From assembly GCA_963781495.1 (NCBI GenBank), contig CAWAFX010000002.1, positions 1,612,001 through 1,676,000 on the forward strand: DNA of 64,000 bases, in the 5' to 3' direction. A program made the translations under genes and the position numbers. Below are positions 29,421 through 38,403 of the stretch, piece after piece (position 1 is the first letter of the stretch; each line of letters opens with the position of its first letter). The notes below the pieces were generated by a model. That model had not been told where the DNA came from, ran no database searches, and was given only the letters and a program-made list of their open reading frames with translations. This stretch comes from Mayfieldus sp963781495 (GTDB lineage Bacteria > Actinomycetota > Thermoleophilia > Solirubrobacterales > 70-9).

Positions 29421-29972
29421 CTGGCGCAGTTCGACCTCGACGACTGGCTGCCGGAGCCGCAGCTGCAAACCCGGCACCGCCGTTCCGCCGCGGCGGGCGC
29501 CGACGAGCTGTGGCGGGCGGCGGGCGACCTCCGCCTCCGCGAGACACCGGTGTTCGGCAAGGCGGTCAGCTGGCGGATCCCCGGCACCGCGCCGGAGCTG
29601 ACCTTCCGTGATCTGCTGCGCCGCTATCCCTTCGTCGTGATCGCAGAGGGGGAGCGGTGGTCGGTGTCGGGCCTCTGCGGGCGGATCTGGACCCTCCAGC
29701 GCGACTACCCCGAGCTTGGCGGAGCCGAGGAGTTCCTCGCCTGGGATCAGCCGGGGACCGTCCGCGTGCTGCTCGCCCATCGGGTTGAGCCGGACGGCGA
29801 AGGCCGCCACGCTCTGGTCAGCGAGGCGCGGATCAAGCCGACCGACCGCCTGGCGGCGATCCGGATGCGGGCGCTGTGGCTGGTCGTGGGAGGGTTCGAT
29901 CGCTTCATCGCCGGAGAGGTGCTGCGCAACGCGGCGCGCAGCGCCGAACGGAGCTCGGCCGCCGACCGCTAG
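29421..29972 (+). CDS. Conserved actinobacterial protein, CTG start likely
   Basis: Up to 183 residues. Reading frame is the same as the upstream oxidase and begins right after its TAG with CTG GCG CAG; the first standard start (GTG 29550) would remove the segment 'FDLDDWLPEPQLQTRHRR', which looks conserved in form. The body has 'ELTFRDLLRRYPFVVI', 'WSVSGLCGRIWTL', 'EEFLAWDQPGTVRVLLAHRV' and a final 'ALWLVVGGFDRFI'. It resembles DUF2867-like or SRPBCC-like proteins, function unknown. Translation by reinitiation or stop readthrough is possible. Confidence 0.6.
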   Translation: MAQFDLDDWLPEPQLQTRHRRSAAAGADELWRAAGDLRLRETPVFGKAVSWRIPGTAPELTFRDLLRRYPFVVIAEGERWSVSGLCGRIWTLQRDYPELGGAEEFLAWDQPGTVRVLLAHRVEPDGEGRHALVSEARIKPTDRLAAIRMRALWLVVGGFDRFIAGEVLRNAARSAERSSAADR

Positions 29973-29973
29973 C

Positions 29974-31368
29974 TCAGCGCTCGTCCAGCAAGGCGACCTC
30001 GCCCTTCAGGCTGCCGACGATCTCGTCCGGGTCGGGAATGAGGCCGCGGTCGGCCATCACGCCGACCGTCACCTCGCCGGCGTAGCTGAAGATCGAGAAG
30101 CTCATCGAGACGCTGCCCGCGGTCGGTGCCCAGACCAGCACGCCACGCACCGGCGTACCGGCCAGATAGACGCGCTCAGTGGGCCCCGGCACGTTGGTGA
30201 TCACCGCCGAGCCCGCCGCGGTGAAGACGTCGAGCAGCCGCTGCTCGACCTCGTTCGGCGTCGCTCCCAGCGCCTCGAGAAGGCCATAGCCGACCGCGCC
30301 TTCGGGCGAGTCCTTGATCTCGGCCATGCGGCGATGGACCTCGCGCAGGCGCCGGTGCGGGTCCTCGATGCCGACCGGGACCGCGAGCAGCACGAGCCCG
30401 AAGCGGTTGCCGAGCCGGCGCGGCAACGGCTGGTCGAGTGGGCGCAGGTTGAAGGGGACGAAGGCGTGCATCTCGTCGACGAGGCTGTCGCGTTTGGCCA
30501 GGTAGCTGCGCAGCGCGCCGGCGATCGCCGTCACCAGCACGTCGTTGACCGTCGTGCCGGTGGCGTGGCCGAGCACCTTGATCTCCTCCAGCGGCATCGG
30601 ATCGGACCAGGCGACCTTCTCGGCGACCCCCAGCTCGCCCTTGAGCACGGTGTCGGTGTCGGGCCGGGCAAGCAGCGCCTTGCCGAGCGCCTTGACCTCG
30701 TCGCGCGCTGCCGCCGCGAGGTCGAGCAGCTCGGCGGGGTCGCGCGCGACCTCGATCGCCTCGTGGGCCGCCGCCCGGCCGAGGCCGACGCCGGCCGAGG
30801 CGGCACTCGTCGCGGGACGTGCCAGATCGGCGAGCAGGCCGCCGACCCCGCCGCCCGGCTCGGTCTCCTCGACAGGGTCGGGCTCGATCTGGCCGTCCGG
30901 CTCGTCGTCGGTAAGCGACAGCAGCACCCGGGCCAGGGCGACACCGTCGGCGATGCAGTGGTGCATGCGGACGACGATCGCCGCGCCCGAGCCGTAGCCG
31001 TCGACCAGATACCAGTCCCAGAGCGGGCGCGAGCGGTCCAGCGGCTGCGCCATCAGGTCGGCGACCAGCTCCTGCAGGGCCTCCGCGTCGCCGGGCGCGG
31101 GCAGGGCCCGGCGGTGCAGGTGCAGGTCGAGATCGAAGGCCGGGTCGTCCTCCCACTTGGGGGCTCGCAGAGGCAGACGACTCTCGCTGAGCCGGCGGCG
31201 AAAGGTCGGAAAGCGGTCGACCAGGCGGGTTGCGACTACTTCGCGAACGGCGTCCCAGTCGGGCGGCTCGTCGAACCAGACAACCCCCGTGATCACCATC
31301 AGGTTTGTAGGGCGGTCCATCTGCAGCCAGGCGGCGTCGGCGCTCGACATGCGATGGGCGGTCGCCAT
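29974..31368 (-). CDS. WS/DGAT wax ester synthase/acyl-CoA:diacylglycerol acyltransferase
   Basis: 464 residues from ATG 31368. Makes wax esters or triacylglycerol from acyl-CoA. The catalytic HHxxxDG is intact as HHCIADG; other family marks are 'MSSADAAWLQMDRPTNLM', 'PLWDWYLVDGYG', 'NDVLVTAIAGALRSYL' and 'ITNVPGPTERVYLAGTPV'. Length is normal. A second, more divergent copy lies at 48832-50208. With the acyl-CoA ligase and LPLAT near 57-61 kb this suggests neutral-lipid storage. Confidence 0.92.
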   Translation of the reverse strand: MATAHRMSSADAAWLQMDRPTNLMVITGVVWFDEPPDWDAVREVVATRLVDRFPTFRRRLSESRLPLRAPKWEDDPAFDLDLHLHRRALPAPGDAEALQELVADLMAQPLDRSRPLWDWYLVDGYGSGAAIVVRMHHCIADGVALARVLLSLTDDEPDGQIEPDPVEETEPGGGVGGLLADLARPATSAASAGVGLGRAAAHEAIEVARDPAELLDLAAAARDEVKALGKALLARPDTDTVLKGELGVAEKVAWSDPMPLEEIKVLGHATGTTVNDVLVTAIAGALRSYLAKRDSLVDEMHAFVPFNLRPLDQPLPRRLGNRFGLVLLAVPVGIEDPHRRLREVHRRMAEIKDSPEGAVGYGLLEALGATPNEVEQRLLDVFTAAGSAVITNVPGPTERVYLAGTPVRGVLVWAPTAGSVSMSFSIFSYAGEVTVGVMADRGLIPDPDEIVGSLKGEVALLDER

Positions 31369-31562
31369 CGGTCCAGTATGCACCCGCCAGACGCAGGGCG
31401 ATTGCCCGGGCGACTGAACCGACGGATGGGAACAAAAGGAGAGAGCGCCGAGGTTCCCCGGTCCTTCTATGTAGGGGCGGACAGCTAGACCGCCCGTTTC
31501 AATCATCGGAGGATCGGGTCCGACAGACGCCCTCCTATGCCCGCTACCCGCGCTCGGGGGTT

Positions 31563-31982
31563 CTAGGCGGCCTCTTGCTCGCTTCCCGCTCGGCGCTCGA
31601 GCACGAAGATCTCGACCGCGAAGTCGGGCTCCTGGCGGTTGGCGCTCAGAAAGGCCTCGACCTTACGCCCGGTCAGCTCCTCGATCGTGGCGACGAAGCG
31701 CTCCTCCATGCTGTCCTGCCATATCTGTCGGGCGTTGCGAACCTCATGCCACTTGCCGGCTTCGAACATCGTCTGCTCGGCTGCCGTGTAGCCCTCGCCC
31801 AGGACCACCATGACCAGGTCGGGCTCGACGTAGGTGCGACAGCGCACCGGCCCTTTGCCGTAATGCCGCTTGTAGAGGCCGACCATCGCCCTCGATATGT
31901 CCGCCCGAAGGCTGCCCTCCCCGTTGTCGCGAGACTCGCCGTTCTCCGCAGCCTCGGCGGCCTGGATCTCTTCGCTGTCCAT
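31563..31982 (-). CDS. DUF2294 family protein, copy 1
   Basis: 139 residues from ATG 31982. The core 'ISRAMVGLYKRHYGKGPVRCRTYVEPDLVMVVL' (seen in parts), 'FVATIEELTGRKVEAFLSANRQEPDFAVEIFVL' is the DUF2294 pattern: a helix, a GP..CR.. turn, a strand, and a 'TGR.V..F.S' segment. Function unknown in the family. A paralogue with the same motif order sits at 39643-40032. Cytosolic, no membrane helix. Confidence 0.75.
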   Translation of the reverse strand: MDSEEIQAAEAAENGESRDNGEGSLRADISRAMVGLYKRHYGKGPVRCRTYVEPDLVMVVLGEGYTAAEQTMFEAGKWHEVRNARQIWQDSMEERFVATIEELTGRKVEAFLSANRQEPDFAVEIFVLERRAGSEQEAA

Positions 31983-32002
31983 GGAACAAACGGTAGCGCG
32001 AC

Positions 32003-32692
32003 CTACCCGCTTGGTGCTGGCGCCGCGGCCGGAGCGGGCCCCCGCATCAGCGCGATGCTGATCGACACCAGCCCGATCAGGAAGGTGAAGATCGGCGTCA
32101 GCAGGCCGAGGACTCCGTCGCCCGCGAAGACACCGGTCTGGGTGACCCCGGCGCCGAAGGCGGGCAGCTGGCAAACCGCCGCGATGGCGCAGACCCAGGC
32201 CGTCCATCCCGGCAGGGCGCGGTAGCGGAAGCCGGCCATCGCGATCGCGGCGAAGAAGGCGGTCAGGGCCGCCGCTCCCGGGGCCGCGCTGACGACAAAG
32301 ATGTCGCTCAGGCCCCGTGTCACGCCGGGATCGACGTCATTGGGCCGGAACGCCGCCGCCTCTCCGGCGGCCAGACCCACCATCAACACGGCGGCTCCGA
32401 TGAGGCCGGCGCCGAAGGCGATCGAGGCGAGACGGGCCGTCCCACCTTCAGCAGCGGCAAGGACGCTGCGCAGGCTGCCCAGGAACCAGATGAAGAAGAT
32501 GAGCCCGATCCCGATGATCGTCAGTCCGGCCCTGATCGCGTCCTGATGATCGACGTAATAGGAAGCGAATGCCGCCGCCGACGCATCGACGTCCGGTGGC
32601 TTCGGGACCACGAAGACAAACCCGACGATGACCAGAACCGCGAAGACGATGCCCGCGATGGCGCCTTCAGACGCCTGCCGGTCGTTGCTCAT
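32003..32692 (-). CDS. Multi-pass membrane protein of unknown function
   Basis: 229 residues from ATG 32692 with GGGAGG upstream. Six hydrophobic segments: about 14-33, 57-77, 90-110, 128-150, 158-175, 185-210. There is an outside-loop-like 'VPKPPDVDASAAAFASYYVDHQ' after the first helix. No catalytic motif. It resembles DUF4386-like small actinobacterial membrane proteins in layout, but I do not assign it. Immediately downstream (20 nt) is the DUF2294 gene on the same strand. Confidence 0.75.
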   Translation of the reverse strand: MSNDRQASEGAIAGIVFAVLVIVGFVFVVPKPPDVDASAAAFASYYVDHQDAIRAGLTIIGIGLIFFIWFLGSLRSVLAAAEGGTARLASIAFGAGLIGAAVLMVGLAAGEAAAFRPNDVDPGVTRGLSDIFVVSAAPGAAALTAFFAAIAMAGFRYRALPGWTAWVCAIAAVCQLPAFGAGVTQTGVFAGDGVLGLLTPIFTFLIGLVSISIALMRGPAPAAAPAPSG

Positions 32693-32780
32693 GCCTGACC
32701 TCCCAGTCGTATTGCTTGGATCGCCCGACCCTCTCACGCGGTCGCGCGAGGCCAAAGCGACCTTCGTCACAGACGCGCGT

Positions 32781-33161
32781 TCAGCTCGCGACGTCCAAAG
32801 CGGCCCGGAGTGCAGCGACGTCGTCTGCCCCGAAGACGACGCGATTCTGCGTGGCGATATAGACGAGGTCGAGGTTCACCCCGGCCTTGGCGATCTTGCG
32901 GGTCAGGTCCGCCAACACGCCGGGGCGGTCCTTGACGTCGACCACGACGACTTCGCGCTCGCGGGTGACCGCGACATGGGAAATCGCCAGCGCATGCTTC
33001 ACGGCCTCCGCATGCGGGACGAGGATGTGGAGCTCGGCCTGCTTGCCTGGCCCGACGCACGTGGCCGCTGCGATGTTGACGCCTGCATCGCTGATCGCCG
33101 CCGCCACCTGGGCCAGCGCCCCGGGGGTGTTCTCGATGTCGATGGCCAGGTCAACCGCCAT
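32781..33161 (-). CDS. Two-ACT-domain regulatory protein
   Basis: 126 residues from ATG 33161, made almost entirely of two ACT modules: residues 1-60 'DLAIDIENTPGALAQVAAAISDAGVNI' and 65-126 'VVVVDVKDRPGVLADLTRKIAKAGVNL'. Each has the G-x-L/A turn used for amino-acid binding at dimer interfaces. Stand-alone ACT proteins sense amino acids and pair with other enzymes; the partner is not evident here. Confidence 0.85.
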   Translation of the reverse strand: MAVDLAIDIENTPGALAQVAAAISDAGVNIAAATCVGPGKQAELHILVPHAEAVKHALAISHVAVTREREVVVVDVKDRPGVLADLTRKIAKAGVNLDLVYIATQNRVVFGADDVAALRAALDVAS

Positions 33162-33521
33162 GTGTTCCGCGCTTGACGAGTCTCCCTGCTGAAGGAGATC
33201 AGTGCAAGCGCGCCGCTTCCAGGCAGGGTACGTACCCCGGCACGGCGAGCATCTCGGCGTCGGCCGTGGCCTCTTCGTTCGAGCGGACCAGCGGCCGCCA
33301 TCCCGCTTCCGGCGGATCGGCAAGGACAAGCATGCTGGGTCTCGGGCTCGAGGCTGGCGGTTTCGTTCCTAGGTCTTTCATCTCTGGCCCCATACGTGTC
33401 GAGGTGATTGCTTCGCAGGGTGTACGGGTCGGATCTGCTCGTCGTTCGATGCGACGCAGCTACGGGTGCGATGTCACACAAGAGCGGGCCGACAACTCGC
33501 CCCCGTACCATCCTGCGCCCC
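33162..33521. other. 360-nt intergenic region
   Basis: Separates the ACT gene from typA. It holds a possible short minus-strand ORF (33199-33378), no strong hairpin and no clear sigma-70 promoter. The typA start ATG 33522 has no good ribosome binding site; 'CCGTACCATCCTGCGCCCC' precedes it. Confidence 0.5.
33199..33378 (-). CDS. Possible small hypothetical protein
   Basis: 59 residues from ATG 33378. The core 'LVLADPPEAGWRPLVRSNEE' and 'AVPGYVPCLEAARLH' look protein-like rather than a frame shadow, because no other gene overlaps. There is no strong ribosome site (AGAG only). It may be a real small protein or the remnant of a longer one. Confidence 0.3.
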   Translation of the reverse strand, partial: KDLGTKPPASSPRPSMLVLADPPEAGWRPLVRSNEEATADAEMLAVPGYVPCLEAARLH

Positions 33522-35354
33522 ATGGCCCGCCGCGAAGACCTCAGAAACGTCGCCATCGTCGCCCACGTCGATCACGGCAAGACGACCCTGGTCGACGCGA
33601 TGCTCTGGCAGTCGGGCGCCTTCCGCAGCGGCCAGGACGTCGCCGAGCGGGTGATGGACTCGATGGACCTCGAGCGCGAGAAGGGGATCACGATCCTGGC
33701 CAAGAACACCGCCGTCCACCACCGCGAGGTGAAGATCAACATCGTCGACACGCCCGGCCACGCCGACTTCGGGGGCGAGGTCGAGCGCGGCCTGACGATG
33801 GTCGACGGGGTGCTGCTGCTGGTCGACGCTTCCGAGGGCCCGCTGCCGCAGACCCGCTTCGTGCTCCGCAAGGCGCTGGAGGCGCGGCTGCCGGTGATCC
33901 TGGTCGTCAACAAGGTCGACCGGCCCGACGCGCGGATCGCCGCGGTGGTCGACGAGGTCTACGAGCTCTTCCTCGACCTCGACGCCGACTCAGAGCAGAT
34001 CGAGTTCCCGATCGTCTACACCAACGCCCGCGCCGGCCGGGCGTCGCTGGAGGAGGGTGAGGAGGGGACCGATCTGGGGCCGCTGCTCGACCTGATGCTG
34101 GAGCGGATCCCGGCGCCCGAGTACGACCCCGAGATGCCGCTGCAGGCGCACGTCACCAACCTCGACGCTTCGCCCTACCTGGGGCGCCTGGCGCTCTGCC
34201 GGGTGCGCAACGGGACGATCCGCGACGGGGCGCCGATCGCCTGGTGCCGGGCCGACGGCTCGATCGAGCCGGCGACGGTCAGCGGCCTCTACGTCACCGA
34301 GGCGCTGGACCGGGTCGAGGCGCGAGGAGGCCGGGCCGGGCGAGATCATCGCCGTCGCCGGGCTGCCCGAGGTGACGATCGGCGAGACGCTCGCCGATCC
34401 CGAGGATCCGCGGCCGCTGCCGGTGATCAGCGTCGACGAGCCCTCGCTGTCGATCGTCGTCGGCATAAACACCTCGCCGCTGGCCGGCCGCGACGGCGAC
34501 AAGCTGACCGCGCGCCAGATCCGCGCCCGCCTCGACCAGGAGCTGGTCGGCAACGTCTCGATCCGGGTCCTGGACACCGAGCGCCCCGACGCCTGGGAGG
34601 TGCAGGGCCGTGGCGAGCTGCAGCTGGTCGTGCTGCTGGAACTGATGCGCCGCGAAGGGCTTCGAGCTGACCGCGAGCCAGCCGCGGGTGCTGACCCGCG
34701 AGATCGACGGCGACCATCAACGAGCCGGTGGAGCGGCTGGCGATCGACGTGCCGGAGGACTACGTCGGCGTTATCACCCAGCTGCTGGCGCTGCGCAAGG
34801 GCCGCCTCGACCAGATGGTCAACCACCAGACGGGCTGGGTGCGGCTCGACTACCTGGTGCCGGCGCGCGGCCTGATCGGCTTTCGGACCGAGTTTCTGAC
34901 CGAGACCCGGGGCACCGGCATCATGCACCACGTCTTCGAGCGCTGGGAGCCGTGGGCGGGGGAGATGCGCACCCGCCCGACCGGCGCCCTGGTCGCGGAC
35001 CGCGCCGGCGAAACTGCGAGCTTCGCGCTGTTCAACCTGCAGGAGCGGGGAACGCTCTTCATCGGCCCCGGCGAGCAGGTCTACGAGGGGATGATCGTCG
35101 GCGAGAATTCGCGCGCGGACGACCTCGACGTCAACGCGATCAAACAGAAGCACCAGACCAACGTCCGCGCCGCCAGCGCCGACCTGCTCGTGCGGCTGAT
35201 CCCGGCGCGGCAGCTCTCGCTCGACCAGGCTCTGGAATTCCTGCGCGAGGACGAGTGCGTTGAGATCACGCCCGAGACCGTGCGGCTGCGCAAAGCCGTG
35301 CTGGGAAAGACGGATCGGGTCCGGGCGGCGAGGCGGGGCAGGGCGGGGGTCTGA
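33522..35354 (+). pseudogene. typA: GTP-binding protein TypA/BipA, interrupted by three +1 insertions
   Basis: The full-length TypA translation (609 aa) is recovered only by removing three single bases. Frame 0 carries 'VAHVDHGKTTLVDAML' (P-loop), 'KGITILAKN', 'DTPGHADFGGEVER' and 'VVNKVDRPDA'. Near 34322-34328 an extra G shifts to frame 1 ('EVTIGETLADPEDPRPLPVI' onward). Near 34655-34661 an extra G in GAAGGGCTT shifts to frame 2 ('VLTREIDG'). Near 34709-34713 an extra G shifts back to frame 0 ('TINEPVERLAIDVPEDYVG' to the end). Codon quality stays intact after each break, so either the changes are recent or they are sequence errors. TypA is a ribosome-associated stress GTPase. Confidence 0.85.
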
Positions 35355-35383
35355 GCTACGTCTCCGCGTTCGACGGGGCGAGG

Positions 35384-35416
35384 CTGCTGCTTTTCGCGCA
35401 AAGCAGAAGCCGGTCA
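35384..35416. repeat. Hairpin repeat copy 1
   Basis: CTGCTTTTCGCGCAAAGCAG hairpin followed by AAGCCGGTC. It shares the pattern (YGCTTTTCGCG..AAAGCRGAAG.....GTC) with copies at 36965-37002 and 38404-38440. It lies between the typA stop and the convergent propeller gene. Confidence 0.5.
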
Positions 35417-35445
35417 AAAGAAGAGCGCGCACCGCGAACTGAGGC

Positions 35446-36852
35446 TCAGCCCTTGCGGTTGCGTTTGATCAGCTTGACCCGCTTCGCTTTCGTGTTCGGG
35501 CTGCCACCTGTGGGGGTGTAGGTGACCCTTGCCGTCACCTTCACCTTGCCGGTTCGACTCAGCTTGCGCTTCTTTTTGCCTTTCGAGCGAATCTTGAGCT
35601 TCACCTTGCCGGCGGCGCCCACGGCCTTTGCGGGAGCGGTTGCCGGGCGCGAGGAGCTGGCCATCCGCTGCTTGACCAGCAGCCCCTTGCCGCTCAAGGT
35701 CAGAGTGCCGCTGCCCGGCACGCTCACGGTAAGAATCGCCGTCCCCTTCCGCTTGTTCCGCTTCAACTTGCCGAACCTGAAGGAGTTGGAGGGCGCCGAA
35801 GAGGTGGCGGTGCCGATCCGCCCGATTGCCTTGGTGGTGCCCTGGTCGGTGAACCAGAGGTTGCCGTCGGAACCCGCTGCGATCCCGAACGGTGCCCCCC
35901 CGGCGTTGAGGCCGGCACTGAACTCGTTGATCGCTTGCGTGTTCGGATTGATTCGTCCGATCGCGCCGGTGATGCCTTCGTCGGAGAACCAGAGGTTGCC
36001 GTCGGCACCCGCTGCGATCCCGATCGGGTCGCTGCCGGCATTAAGCCCGCTGCTGAACTCGTTGATCGCCTGGGTGTTCGGATTGATCCGTCCGATCGCG
36101 GCGGCGCTGGCTTCGTCGTCGAACCAAAGATTTCCGTCAGGGCCCGCGGTGATCCTCGATGGGAGACTGCCAGCCTTCAGCCCGCTGCTGAACTCGTTGA
36201 TCGCCTGGGTGGTCGGGTTGATCCGCCCGATCGCCCGGGTGGTGCCAGTGTCGGTGAACCAGAGGTTTCCGTCGGGGCCTGCGGCGATCCCGAACGGCGA
36301 GCTGCCGGCGTTGAGGCCGGTGCTGAACTCGTTGATCGCCTGGGTGGTCGGGTTGATCCGCCCGATCGCCTTCGTGGTACCACTGTCGGCGAACCAGAGA
36401 TTGCCGTCGGCGCCGACGGCGATCGTCTGCGGAAAGCTGCCGGCGTTGAGGCCGGTGCTGAACTCGTTGATCGTCTGAGTGTTCGGATTGATCCGCCCGA
36501 TCGCCGGAGTGGTGCCCGTATCGGTGAACCAGAGGTTTCCGTCAGGGCCCGCCGTGATCCCGCGCGGGACGCTGCCGGCATTGAGGCCGGCGCTGAACTC
36601 TGTGATCGCACCGGCCGCGCTGACCCGCCCGATCGCCGGGGTGCTGCCCGGGTCGGCGAACCAGAGGTTTCCGTCGGGGCCCATTGCGATCCCGAACGGA
36701 GAGCTGTTGGCGTTAAGCCCGGTGCTGAACTCGGTGATCGCACCGAGCGGCTGCGCCGCGGTTGCCGGAGAAGCAGGTAGAAGGATTGCGATCGTCGCGA
36801 CAATCGCGAAACCAAACCTCGAACAGTTGAGCTTCGGTCGAAGCTGCATCAT
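35446..36852 (-). CDS. Secreted Vgb/NHL-like beta-propeller protein
   Basis: 468 residues with a signal peptide (about 1-33, ending ATAA). Seven tandem repeats of about 45 residues, each of the form INEFSxGLNAGSxPxGI followed by AAGPDGNLWFTD and GxTxAIGRINP, match a seven-bladed propeller like virginiamycin B lyase. The lyase active His/Glu are not visible, so an enzymatic role is not supported. A Lys-rich C-terminal Ig-like region ('LTLSGKGLLVKQR', 'KVKVTARVTYTPTGG') follows, as in many Thermoleophilia surface proteins. The repeats are also direct DNA repeats of about 135 nt. Confidence 0.8.
   Translation of the reverse strand: MMQLRPKLNCSRFGFAIVATIAILLPASPATAAQPLGAITEFSTGLNANSSPFGIAMGPDGNLWFADPGSTPAIGRVSAAGAITEFSAGLNAGSVPRGITAGPDGNLWFTDTGTTPAIGRINPNTQTINEFSTGLNAGSFPQTIAVGADGNLWFADSGTTKAIGRINPTTQAINEFSTGLNAGSSPFGIAAGPDGNLWFTDTGTTRAIGRINPTTQAINEFSSGLKAGSLPSRITAGPDGNLWFDDEASAAAIGRINPNTQAINEFSSGLNAGSDPIGIAAGADGNLWFSDEGITGAIGRINPNTQAINEFSAGLNAGGAPFGIAAGSDGNLWFTDQGTTKAIGRIGTATSSAPSNSFRFGKLKRNKRKGTAILTVSVPGSGTLTLSGKGLLVKQRMASSSRPATAPAKAVGAAGKVKLKIRSKGKKKRKLSRTGKVKVTARVTYTPTGGSPNTKAKRVKLIKRNRKG
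35800..36780 (-). repeat. Seven tandem 135-nt coding repeats
   Basis: DNA-level repeats inside the propeller gene, with recurring blocks such as CCAGAGGTTTCCGTCGG and GCTGAACTCGTTGATCGCCT on the plus strand. Several neighbouring units are close to identical, which points to recent duplication or homogenisation by recombination. Confidence 0.75.
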
Positions 36853-36964
36853 GGGTCCGTTCGACGAGATGCGCCCCTAGAGGACTCGAGCACCGATCCT
36901 ACGGGCAAGTGTAGGTGCGGACGCAGGTCAGGGTCAACCTCATTTTCGAGTGGTCGCGCCTGCG

Positions 36965-37002
36965 TGACTCCCGCTTCTCGCGAAAAGCGGAAGCGCTGGT
37001 CG
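36965..37002. repeat. Hairpin repeat copy 2
   Basis: TGACTCCCGCTT, CTCGCG, AAAAGCGGAAGCGCTGGTCG. The stem CCGCTT/AAGCGG is perfect. It shares its first 12 bases with copy 3 (38404-38440) in the same orientation; together they bracket the GNAT-AAA+ gene. Confidence 0.55.
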
Positions 37003-37048
37003 AGGCGAGTCGCCTGGGAGGCCAGCTTGAGCCGGGGCGCGAGTCGGC

Positions 37049-38326
37049 TCAGTATCGAGCGAAGCGCTTGGTCTCCTCGTCGAAGCCGTCAACCAACTCG
37101 CGCGACAGGGTTGGCCGGGTTAGCTGGATGGCTGTGAGGAAGTCATCGGTGGTCGCCCGGTGGCCGGCCTTGTCGAAGTGGTCGCGCTCGAAAGCAGCTT
37201 GGGCCGCCTTGCGGGCGGCGAACTCGATGTCCGCGGGCGTGAAGAACTCGCTCGCTTTGACCAGGGACTTGATGTCGACGTTCTTGTCGGTTATCTCACC
37301 GACGTATCGAGCCCAGATGGAGGCGCGCGCCTGCGGGTCTGGCGGTCCGACAGGGAGCACGTAGTCGAAACGGCCGGGGCGTAGGAAGGCAGGGTCGAGG
37401 CGATCGATCCAGTTGGTGGCGCAGACCAGCAGGTGGTTCGCCGCTTCACGCAAGCGAGGGATCTGCTTGAGGAACTCGTTGGTGATACTCGCGCTCACGC
37501 GCCGATCCTCGTGCCGAATCGAGGCGAGATCCTCGACCTCATCGACGAATACCACAGCCGAGGACAGATCGAGGATTCCGTCGAGGGTCTCGGCCAGCAG
37601 ACGCGCCTCATGCTCGGGCCCTTCTCCGGCAAGCTCCCGTGGCTGAATTTCCACAAACGGCCACTCGAGACGCGACGAGATTCCCTTCGCGAAGGTCGTC
37701 TTCCCGGTTCCCGGAGGTCCAAAGAGAACTATCGCCTTCGGCGGAGAAACGGCGTGGCGCGCGGCAAGCTCCGGCTCCTGGAGCGGCAGGATGACCCGGC
37801 GCTCGATGATCTCCTTGGCCTCTTCGAGGCCCTTGAGCTCCTCCCACAGGCCGGGGTTGATCGTCCGGCCCCACACGTCTGCCAGCCCGGTCGGAACGGT
37901 GGCGGCCGCGGGCACCTGGCGCTCCAGGTAGATGGCTCCATCGACGGGCCGGTAGTCCCAACCCTGTAAATGAGCCAGCGCATGATCATCCGAGGGAGCG
38001 ACAGCAGCGATTCTGCGAACGCCCTTGGCGACCAGCCGCTGCTCGACCCCTCCGAGTAACTCGTCCTCCAGCTCGGAGTCGCCGCCGATTCCCGGCAGAC
38101 AGTTCAGCACGTGGATCCGCCCGATCGGCCCCGATGCGCTGCCAATCGCCACCCCGATCAGTTCGCCTTCGCGTTCCGCGACTAGCGTGGCCACACCCTC
38201 CGAGCCGATCAGGTCAACTGCCTCATCGATCTTCGCCTCTCCCGGCAGCGGCGCGTCGAGGCGCTCCCACAGATCGAGTAGCCGGCCGAGGTCAGCGCCC
38301 TCGTACTCGCGGATCGTGACTTTCAT
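37049..38326 (-). CDS. GNAT-like domain fused to AAA+ ATPase
   Basis: 425 residues from ATG 38326; a longer frame reads through the repeat at 38404. Residues 1-140 look like an N-acetyltransferase fold ('VTIREYEGADLGRLLDLW', 'TLVAEREGELIGVAIG', 'GVEQRLVAKGVRRIAAV', 'GWDYRPVDGAIYLER'). A linker leads to a classical AAA+ domain: Walker A GPPGTGKT 203-210, Walker B AVVFVDEVED 257-266, sensor-1 near N305, arginine-finger region RPGRFD 316-321, and a C-terminal lid. The closest in look are CDC48/FtsH-type remodelers without a protease domain. No partner gene is obvious; the neighbour is a divergent 33-aa membrane peptide. Function unknown. Confidence 0.8.
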   Translation of the reverse strand: MKVTIREYEGADLGRLLDLWERLDAPLPGEAKIDEAVDLIGSEGVATLVAEREGELIGVAIGSASGPIGRIHVLNCLPGIGGDSELEDELLGGVEQRLVAKGVRRIAAVAPSDDHALAHLQGWDYRPVDGAIYLERQVPAAATVPTGLADVWGRTINPGLWEELKGLEEAKEIIERRVILPLQEPELAARHAVSPPKAIVLFGPPGTGKTTFAKGISSRLEWPFVEIQPRELAGEGPEHEARLLAETLDGILDLSSAVVFVDEVEDLASIRHEDRRVSASITNEFLKQIPRLREAANHLLVCATNWIDRLDPAFLRPGRFDYVLPVGPPDPQARASIWARYVGEITDKNVDIKSLVKASEFFTPADIEFAARKAAQAAFERDHFDKAGHRATTDDFLTAIQLTRPTLSRELVDGFDEETKRFARY

Positions 38327-38403
38327 TGCAAACCAAGGATCGCGGAACTTCGGGGCGGCCACAACCCCAAGCGTCGCTTCGGTGAAAGACAAGCGTCCGG
38401 CGT

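Noticed and set aside
33199..33393. Extended minus-strand ORF starting at 33393
   Set aside because: The first five codons lack support; ATG 33378 was kept as a low-confidence small protein.
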